NCBI RefSeq assembly: GCF_030272615.1
Contig: NC_081413.1
Span: 604,996,709 to 605,060,708 of the forward strand
Direction of reading: 5' to 3'
DNA from: Cryptomeria japonica
Taxonomy: Eukaryota > Streptophyta > Pinopsida > Cupressales > Cupressaceae
DNA: 64,000 nt
The notes beneath the pieces were generated by a model. That model saw only the letters and a list, made by a program, of their open reading frames with translations, did no database searches and was not told where the DNA came from. Made by a program: the position numbers and the translations under genes. Within the stretch, counting starts at the first letter, position 1; each line of letters begins with the position of its first letter. Below are positions 55,515 through 64,000 of the stretch, in pieces.

Positions 55515-57063
55515 TGGTTATCAATATTTATTAAACTTATTTTGCCTAGGTGCTAAGAATTGTGTTTAGTGTTTCTCTACACAAAATCATTTCCTCTTTA
55601 TCAATCCTAAAATTATTATGGTATCTCTATGTAAAGGTGTGTGAATGTAAATGGGTTCACTAGTTTAAATATGCAAACTTGAAATCAAAACCATTCATAT
55701 CAACTCACATTCGAGAAACAAACAATAAGCCCAACTTGAGACCTATTGAAAGAGCTAGACACAAATTTATTATTTTACTTTTATTGAATTGTTGCAATTG
55801 GATAAGATAGAATAATTCGACACAAGAACTAGGTTTAATGTTTCAAAATTGAGAGTAATCAACAATAAAAAAAAGTTTCAAAGCAGATTTGGATACTCTA
55901 AGTTTTGATCGATAAATAAGGATTAGTGTCATATCACCACCTCAAAAAAAACTTTAATCGTGAACATAAAAGATACAAGGTAAGGAGGTCAACACAAAGA
56001 AATGAATCAGAGGATGCAAATTAGTGATCAATGAAGGTTTATCATCATAACAATAATAATCAAATAAATGAGAAATTAACTAAAGTCTTAATAAAGAGTT
56101 CTGATTAGAAAAATAAAGAGATAAATAATTAATTAACAATTAGAGAAGAGACATGTCACCTCAAAAGGATCATCTCTTCTCAATAGAGTAATGGGAATAA
56201 AAGGAAGAGACTACAATGGAGGGAGGTCAACATCAAATCATTTAAATAGATCAATTCATTAAATCACATTGAATCATTAAAAAAAAAACCATTCAAGAAG
56301 ACCGAACAAGAAGAAGAAGAATTTTCCATAAGATAGAGTGCAACAATCACAAAAGAGACCATTCCAATTCATCATAGAAAAATTCTAGTTATCTCATATT
56401 ATTATTACCAGACACATTATGTCATATACTTGACATTTCTAGGTAAAAAAATGTCTTATACATGTATACATATTGGTTATGCATTGTAGAGAGTGCTTAA
56501 GTATATGTTCATATGATAGAATATACGTTGTGCTTGATTATCTAAAACCCTTCTTGGAGGAAGGGCCTAGGGTGTAAGAAAAAGGGGAATAGGAGGACTA
56601 AGTAAGTAGCCCATCCTAAACTTGACCATAACAGCTCCTAGGAGAAAAGAGAACATACATAGAAGAGACAAGAAATCCCCTTGTGACCTCCACCCATCTC
56701 TGCAAGATGACATTTGTCTTTAGAGAGAAAAGAAATTCATGGGATAGGATTGTACAAGTCACTAAGTAAGCTAGAGGGCTCTATTCGACATCCACTCTTA
56801 GGATTAGTGTAGAAATGGCTTCAAGTAGTCTCATCATGTCTCTTCCTCCCAAATCCCAATATGATTGTATAATACTAGTATTAGTATATGAATATGATGT
56901 GATCTTGTCTAACCCTAATGATTGAATATATATTGTAGCATTGTAATCCAAGACTGCATTATTTAAAGAGATATTCACTTGGTAAGATGTAATCCTAATC
57001 TTAATTTGTTCCAATTATTATTTTAGGGAAAATTCTAGGGCAAATCAGGAAGGAGAAATTGCA
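55515..57063 (+). repeat. LTR of the third related family (copy B)
   Basis: It is collinear with 31776-33243. It starts TGGTTATCAATATTTATT, ends ..gaaattgca and is followed two bases later by the PBS-like TTGGTATCATAGAACC (57065-57080), a degenerate initiator Met site. Confidence 0.65.
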
Positions 57064-59470
57064 ATTGGTATCATAGAACCATTCTTGCTAGACTAAGGGA
57101 TACATAACAGTAATGCAAACTAGCCAAAGGGCTTTGAAAAAGGAAAGAAAGAAATTTCCATCAACAATGAGAAAAAAAATGAGCAATGAAGTGAGGGCTC
57201 TCATGGAACAAAATAACCAAACTCTCATAGAGAAAAATGAAAAAATCAAAAGGACAACCTAATTTTTCCTTCATGCTATCGAAAAAATGAAAATAATAAC
57301 TCTAGCCCCAACCAAAACCATGAGAGGGATACCCATTACAATCATTCTAAAAATGATCACCCCACTAGATTATGAATACCTAGACCCATGAGACTCCCTT
57401 CTTACCTAGGGAATAACCCATATTCAGCCTATATCACGTGTATGCTCATCTTAATTCCTTTACACCTTTCAAATAGGGAAGATTGATCAAAGTGTTCAAC
57501 TCTCCAATATGATTATGGTTGAGCCTCTTTATGTTCCCTAATAAATTTTGGACAATTAAGATCTTAGTTTGATTTCATAGATATTATACCAATTTCATGT
57601 GAAGTTGAGTTACTCTTAGCTTGAACCTCCATGAAGAAAATTCATTTTCTACTGTATAAGTGTTTGAAGTTCTTATTTGAAGGAAAAATGCATACTATAT
57701 TTCACAGTGGGTACCATCCCTCATCTATATGTGGAGAATTTTCACTTTAATATGTTTTGCCTCAACAACCTCAACCTATTTGACCTCATGAGAATATCTT
57801 GTTCCTTTCCTACAAAAATTTTAAGCCCTATAGAATAACAAAGTTACCCTTAGGTATTTCGTCGAGACCCACTCTAAATTCTACCTATAAGGATCGTTCA
57901 ACATCTATTAAATACCAAAATAAGTCTTTCAACCCCAAAGATAATAAGTGAACCACATCTTAGACCATCCCTTTTCTCCTTAGATCATCTAAGACAGATC
58001 CTTGACAAAATTTAGACCTCCTCCTTCCTCTAAATATTTAGAGGTTCCTTCTATTCCTACTTTAAAATATCTAGAGAAAATGAAGAAAAAAAGTCAATAT
58101 TGAGTGATACCCAACATCCTTTGATAGAAGCCTCAAACTCTAACCAACAAAATCATAGTGTTATAGAACATTGGTGAAGATGCCATGTTGTGGGTCATCA
58201 TCTTGTCGTAAGAAATGTCTTCCTCTATGTAATTAGATGTTGGTTCGACAATAACTCTTTAACCTTCCTTACCTTCACCCACTCCTAATGTTTATTGTTA
58301 CTTTTCCCAACCTTGTCAAAAGATGATGTTGTAAGTTCTAAGTGATTATTCTCCTCCTACTTCTATTATAACACCTATGACAATAAATTTTGGTGATGCT
58401 TCAGATGACATAATGGAAACTATACAGAGTGACTTCGGTTGTCCTAATATTTGCTAAAAAATTAACTCTAAATACTAGTGACACACATAGTGTTCCTTTC
58501 TTAGGGAATTATCCATGTTTAAAACTAAATATAGCTCCTTATACCATGCTAGTTGTAACTCCTTTAGCATCTGTTGCACCATCTCTTTATAATGATGAGA
58601 TAGATTGGGAGACATAAAATTTTGTATAGATTAGCTCATAAAAATAGTACCTCTTTGTCTTTGTGCATTTGTTTGTATGTAATGTGATTCACCATGATGT
58701 TCTACTTGGTGTCTTTCCATTAATTAGGTTCTCCTTGGATGACCCTTGTTTTTATTTGGCACAAGGATATGAAAGGACTAGCCTTGTTGTGACAATCCTC
58801 TATTGGTATCTTCATTCTTCTACTTGTTGTACATCTTATGTCATTAATGAAGTTTTGTATTATCTTTTAGGGATCTGATGTTTGGTCTTTTTCATGTTGA
58901 CCCAAAATTATTGGATCCCATATGTGTTATTATTCACATTTAATATTTCCTTGTTTTTCCTATGTTTAGGGGCATTTCATTATTGCAACACACTTGTCTT
59001 TGAACCTATAGTACCTTAAAGAAATTTCTCTTGGTTGACTTATAAATTACTTTAACATGTGGTCACACATTCCTAAATGTGTTTCACTTTATGCACACCA
59101 CATGGGATTGGTTGTCCACTTTGATCATACATCATGATCTTGTTTGTACTACTATAGCACCCTTTTATAGTATCCTATCAAGATTTCCTAGCAAACAAAA
59201 AAATTTCTCTAGCATTATAAACTCTATTTGCATGAATCTTACCTAAAATAACATACCTTGCTACCCCTTGTGAGACCTTCACTTGTTCATGAGCCACAAA
59301 GTGTAACACAACTTGATATATCTTTATGACTTCTTGATTTGCCTATGTTTGCACCAGGGTATTTCACTATTGCAACATGCTTGTCTTTGAATGTATACTA
59401 CCATAAAGAATTTTTTCTTGGTTGGTGTGTGCAATTACTTTAATATGGAGGCATACATTCTTAAATGTGT
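57064..59470 (+). pseudogene. Decayed gag-protease and 3' tail of copy B
   Basis: After the PBS-like site the sequence is collinear with the gag-protease elements at 18.7-30.5 kb, although full of stops. The protease-like stretch is near 57480-57830 (caatttcatgtgaag, tccatgaag). Then follow a linker, an acidic part (NFGDASDDIMETI near 58390) and a C-terminal part open at 58429-58617. Its order (HSVPFLGNYPCLKLNIAPYT..LASVAPS) parallels RGLGYEHSPCLDLVIAPSAV..LACSLPS of the nested element. The non-coding tail (58640-59470) again has atgttgacccaaaa and aggcatacattc, and one segment occurs twice (58970-59090 and 59345-59465). Gag is reduced to a few hundred bases. Confidence 0.6.
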
Positions 59471-60392
59471 TTGGTGAAAGTATGGATTTGTTTCACACCT
59501 ACATCTAATCTGTGCGATCTGGCTAGAAGAGTTTTGGCCGAAAGGGTTTTGATTGGAATCCTTCCAGTCAAACCAATGTAGTAGTCACATGGATTTGGCA
59601 TGGCAAAGAGGTTGTGACTGAAAGCGTTCCAGCAGGAACCCCTTTCCCTATATAAACTGTGAAAAAACCTTTTCTCTTCATTTTGCACTAACCGACTTAG
59701 AGTTGAGCATGTGAGGAGGAGAAATGGGAAATAGTTCTGGCCGGAAGTGTTTCAGAGGTAGGTGTTTTTTTTATTTTTTAGTGTTTTTGAAAATTCAATA
59801 GTAGTAATATATTAATTATTTAATTTTTTTATAATAATTTTGTATTGTTTTTTAGTATTTTAGTTTTTTAATTCTTAATAATATTTTAACTTTAAATTTT
59901 TTTAATGTTTAATAATACAATAGTTCTAAACATTTTAATGGTTAATTATTTATAAATGTGGCATACACATATATACAACTTTACTAGGACACCTGAACAC
60001 GTACTAGGACATCTTAAGAAATTATTAAGACATGAACGAACCCAAATTAAATATAAAGAAATATTTTAACCCATTTTAGGATCCTCACATGTATAACATA
60101 TAAGACCCCATACGACACAATAACACCCCTTAAGACCCCTTGTAAGTGTAATGATCCCTTATGACTGTAATGATCCATAATAATACCTTAAGAGAATAAT
60201 ACCTCATGACCCCTACTAATTCCACATGACCCCATAGGATCATATATTGTCATAAGGGGTCATATGGATTCATTAGGGGTCATATTGGGTCACCCATGTG
60301 TTCTAACACATGTGCGGCCCCTTAAGACCCCATATGACCTTTGATGACACCATATGATCCCATTGGATAACATAGTGTCCTAAGGGGTCATA
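59471..60392. mobile_element. End fragment of a satellite-bearing DNA transposon related to 3479-13290
   Basis: Three parts occur in the order expected for the right end of the 3479-13290 element, inverted. 59471-59760 has short inverted motifs (ttggccgaaaggg, gattggaatccttccagtc, ctggccggaag). 59760-59960 is AT-rich. 59990-60392 is built of the same AAGGGGTCA / TGACCCCTTA satellite words, including hairpin gtcacccatgtgttctaacacatgtgcggcc. The terminal motif differs, so this is a related but distinct family. A tatataaac promoter-like site is at about 59649. No transposase is present. Confidence 0.5.
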
Positions 60393-61150
60393 TGGGATAG
60401 GGATTGAGAGTTGTTATTCCTATATCTCTACGGGGAGTCAGATCTCTCTCTCAATAGATACATCGATGCCCATAGAATTGTAGGGCTTGCTATGATCATC
60501 AATAGCATTGGTTACAAAACCTATTCAAAAGTTGATTGACCAGGAACCAGTAGATGATCCCAAAAGAGTAGGAGCAACTTTCCCCATAGTAGATTGAGAT
60601 CAATATGCAGATTCAGGTGACCAAGTAGTTGTTTTAGATCTGGATCCCGAATAAGTCTAGTTTCTTGAGTAAAATGCCCCAATATTTTTATAGTTTACTA
60701 AGTGAAACACGTTATACCCTAGGGATGTCTGGTTTCTCATTTTTTTGTATGCCTGATCCATACGGGAAATACGTATTCTCTATTACTACTATATACGGTG
60801 CACTATTGATAGCTATTCCAAGTTCTGGTACAGTTCGAGGCACCCTACTATTCTATGTGGTGGTTTCATTTTCGGATCAAGACGTACCACTAGTGGGCTA
60901 CGACTATCAAAGTGACGAAGATGTTGGTCCAAATCAAAGTCCTTGTAAGTAAAAAATATTTTATCTGTATAGAAGAAGCGAAGTCTGACAACCTTGCTAT
61001 CTACCTAACCAGCTGCTTGCTTCGCTCGCTGATCCTATGCCTCTGGGTTGGGTATCGATCCTGATCAACAATTTCCTATTTCCTCTTCCTACACGCTAGC
61101 TACCTTCCCTTCACCCACCCCCCCCACCCTGTAGAATCGAAAACCGCCAT
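60393..61150 (+). other. Block of distinct composition, possible organelle-derived insertion
   Basis: The sequence is less AT-rich and has the even composition seen in plant mitochondrial spacers (aagcgaagtctgacaacc, gctgcttgcttcgctcgctg, tacacgctagctaccttcc). One ORF (60665-60952) is hydrophobic in the middle (VFSITTIYGALLIAIPSSG) with an acidic end (DVPLVGYDYQSDEDVG). I cannot match it to any organelle gene I know. It ends with a C-run (ccacccccccc) just before the copia LTR. An alternative is decayed nuclear gene sequence. Confidence 0.3.
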
Positions 61151-61582
61151 TGTTCTTATAGCCAGCTGATCAAGAAAATATAATAACAGAGAAAACAACT
61201 AACAACAATAAAAATTATAGAGATAAAATAAAACACAACTCATATTAGAACAACACACACATTCTATATTACTGCTTAATAAAAAGAATACAAAGATTCC
61301 CTATAAATGGAGTTTTCCAGCTTCACTAACAAAAAGAATTCAAAGTCTCTAAAAATAGAACATGCATGGCATACAATATTTGGTGAAAATGAAACCAACA
61401 GTTCTAAAGAAAGCTCTAGTCTAAGAATAGTCTAACTGCATGCATAGCATGCTTTATCTGCATGAGAAATAAAAAAATATTAACTAAATTAATCTAGCTG
61501 CATGCTGGTGTATAGTGGTGGAGGCTAAAAATAGTTATGAGTTGCATGGAGCTACATGCTTGAGCAGCATCAGTTATCAACA
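61151..61582 (-). repeat. 3' LTR of a copia element
   Basis: The minus strand starts TGTTGATAACTGATGC at 61582 and ends about GGCTATAAGAACA at 61151 (432 bases, TGTT..AACA). The inner border is certain from the PPT; the outer border is my best fit. Confidence 0.7.
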
Positions 61583-61597
61583 TACTCCCCCTTGATG
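61583..61597 (-). promoter_or_regulatory. Polypurine tract
   Basis: The minus strand reads CATCAAGGGGGAGTA directly before the LTR start TGTTGA, the classic copia plus-strand primer. Confidence 0.9.
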
Positions 61598-64000
61598 CTG
61601 AGAGGGTTCACAATCTTATCTCGTAGTACTAAAAATTGAGCTTTTGCAACCGCTTTAGTGAATATATGCACTAGTTGATCCTAGGTGTTGATGTGCTTCA
61701 ATTCAACATCCTTCTTTTGTACCAAATCTCGTATGAAGTTATATTTCATATTAAAATACTTTTTTCTACTATGGTGAACCTAATTCTTAGCTAACTTGAT
61801 GGCAATCGCATTGTCACAATAAATTATTGTAGGCTGAATTTGCTTTTCTCCAATTTCTTCTAAAACTTTTCTAAGCCAAAGAGCTTGTGTACTTATTGAT
61901 GTAATTGCAACATACTCTACTTCTATATATGAGAGGGCCACAATGCTTTGTTTTTTCGAGCTCCAAGTAATTAATCTAGAACCAAAAGAGAAACAATTTC
62001 TAGATGTAGATTTATGATCATCCATACTACCTCCCCAATCTGAATCACTAAAGCCTACAAGATTGAACTTTTTAGAAGAGTAGTAATGAATACCAAAATT
62101 TAAATTCCTGTTCACATGCCTCAAAATCCTCTTGGCTACCTTCATATGTATTTCATATTTCATATGTATTTATCATATACCTTGAAACAAGTGAAACTGA
62201 ATAGGCAATAGTAGGCCTCATGTGGGTTAGAAACATCAAGCCCCCCACAATACTTCTGTAAGCTATCTCAACAACTAAATCAACACCATCATCTCTACAT
62301 AAAAAAACTCCATGAGTGCTTGGAGTGGAGGCAGGGTTACAATCCGTCATATCAAATTTCTTCAGCACATCCTCTGCATATTTTGTTTGATAAATGAAAA
62401 TGTCATCCTTACTTTGATATACCTCTATTCCTAGAAAATATTTCATCAGACCAAGATCTTTCATCTCAAATTCTTTCATCATGGTAGCTTTGAATTCATC
62501 TTTAATCTTATAACTACTACCCAAATACAAAAGATCATCAACATACAAACTTATGATTAGAATATTAGTACTTTCTTGTTTGGAGTAAAGGGTAAGATCA
62601 CTCTTACTTCTCTGGAAGCCATTCTCTTGAAAGTATCCATCAATCCTGGCATACCATGCTTTTGGTGCTTGCTTGAGGCCATGCAAAGACTTCTTCAGCC
62701 CGTAGACATAATTATCTTTTCCTTCCACTTCAAAACATTATGGCTGCTCCACATATACTTCTTCTTCTAAGTACCCATTCAAGAAGGTACTTTTCACGTC
62801 CATATGATGTATGCTCCACTTCTTTTGAGCTGCTAATGAAATCAACATTCTAATCGTCTTCTGTCTTGCTACTAGTGCAAATGTATCTTCATAATCAATT
62901 CCATACTTTTGTGTGAAGCCTTTAGCAACTAATCTTGCCTTGTGTCTTTCAACACTCCCATCACTATTAAACTTGGTCTTGTAGACCCATCTGGTGCCAA
63001 ACTTTTTCTTGTCATGCTGAAGTTTTGTTAACTCCAAAGTGTCATTCTTGTAAATGGAATCCATTTATTCTTCCATGGCTTGCACCCAAACTTCATTTGT
63101 ACATGCATCTTCAAAACATGATGGTTCAAAATCAGCCTTGGATAATAAAGCAAAATTTACTGTCTCACCTATTTTGTTTTCTTCATGTACTTGATGTCCA
63201 CTCCTCTGGTAGATATCACTCAATCTCCTTACCTTCCTTGAAGAACTTGGAGAAGAAGTTGGACTTGAACTTGGTACTAAAGAACTTGATGAAGCGCTGC
63301 TTGGTGGAGTTAAACCACTTGATACAAAAACATTAGTTGGCTGCTCATGATCAATATCAGCAATTATATCATCATTCAAAAGAGGTTTTGGCTTCTCAAC
63401 ATGGCCTTTTTGATGACCATAAACTCCCTCTTCATCAAAATCACATCTCTTAAGACAATAAGCTTGTTAGTGAGGGGATTATACAATCTATAAGTCTTGA
63501 TTTCTCACTATACCTAATAAAAATACATGACTCACTCATTGCATCTAACTTCCGTCTATTATAATTAGGTACATGCACATAAGCCAAACAACCAAAAACT
63601 TTGAAATGATAAACATTAGGCCTTTTGCCATACCAAGATTCATAAGGAGCCTTCTTCTCTAGTGCACTGGTGGGGCTACGGTTGAGGATGTACACTGTTG
63701 TAGCAACTGCATCTTTCCAATAAGAATTTCTCAATCCCTTGGTTTGTAACATGCACCTTGCCATTTCAGCCAGAGTATGATTCTTCCTTTCAGCTACTCC
63801 ATTCAGTTGAGGTGTGTATGTAGTAGTAAGTTGCCTCTTGATGCCATTAAAATCACAATAACTTTGGAAAACCTTTGAGCAAAATTATCCTCCACAATCA
63901 GTCCTTAAACATTTGATCTTGCACCCTTTCTCATTTTCTGCGAGGGTTTTGAACTTATTGAATGTACCCAAGGCTTCATCTTTGGCCTTCAAAAAATATA
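61598..64000 (-). pseudogene. pol: Copia pol polyprotein: integrase, reverse transcriptase, RNase H (partial)
   Basis: Reading the minus strand from the window edge, the integrase C-terminal core comes first (TTTYTPQLNGVAERKNHTL near 63830, YILNRSPTSALEKKAPYESW near 63660, VFGCLAYVHVPNY). The second catalytic Asp region reads RTD.GG.FCSKVF near 63900 and the last Glu lies in NGVAERKN. A Ser/Pro-rich linker follows (63330-63230). Reverse transcriptase begins near 63060 (FGTRWVYKTKFNSDGSVERH, MDVKSTFLNGYLEEEVYVEQ). After a stop at 62737 come LKKSLHGLKQAPKAWYARID and the active-site SLYVDDLLYLG near 62545. RNase H follows (VGFSDSDWGGSMDDHKSTS near 62040, SSKKQSIVALSYIEVEYVA, IYCDNAIAIKLAKN). In-frame stops at about 63064, 62737 and 62160 and frame changes mark it as inactive. 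The 5' half lies beyond the window. Confidence 0.92.

Overview
The window looks like nuclear DNA from a land plant with a large, repeat-rich genome; a conifer-type gymnosperm is my best guess. The reasons are AT-rich non-coding DNA, nested Ty1/copia and Ty3/gypsy retrotransposons with long LTRs, plant-type LINE fragments, initiator-Met primer-binding sites, and one decayed plant laccase gene. I see no intact cellular gene, no rRNA or tRNA gene and no CRISPR array. Almost every coding stretch belongs to a mobile element or is broken.

Layout. 1-1029 (minus) is an unidentified decayed coding region cut by an LTR-like block (1029-2480). 2480-3480 is AT-rich with a short minus-strand coding remnant. 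3479-13290 is the most unusual object: an apparent DNA transposon of about 9.8 kb. It has clusters of short GGTTCG/CGAACC repeats at both ends, a five-exon plus-strand transposase-like gene (3821-8044), a convergent minus-strand gene of unknown function (10193-8244), and a 2-kb palindromic satellite (10480-12440). Related satellite DNA recurs at 59.5-60.4 kb beside another set of terminal-type repeats.

13290-16831 (minus) and 16850-18706 (plus) are copia fragments lying head to head. 18711-31742 is a nested pair of related gypsy-type elements. The inner one (20481-28324) has both LTRs and a 5-bp target duplication (ttaag), and sits inside the gag-protease gene of the older one. Both encode gag and a protease-like domain only. 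31776-34140 and 55515-59470 are two copies of a third, more decayed relative.

34.1-39.1 kb holds a copia LTR fragment, LINE endonuclease and RNase H remnants, a copia reverse-transcriptase fragment and two more unidentified decayed coding regions. 39127-44475 (minus) is a second kind of gag-protease-only LTR element, with 1.6-kb LTRs and a possible integrase C-terminus, so probably an internal-deletion derivative. 47507-48307 is a solo copia LTR with a perfect 5-bp duplication. 51138-52618 is a 5'-truncated laccase pseudogene. 61151-64000 is the 3' half of a copia element that runs off the window.

How the parts relate: three groups of LTR elements here lack reverse transcriptase and could only have moved with enzymes supplied by others. 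The DNA transposon carried its own transposase plus a partner gene, and both are now decayed, mostly through CAG-to-TAG changes of the kind expected from cytosine methylation.
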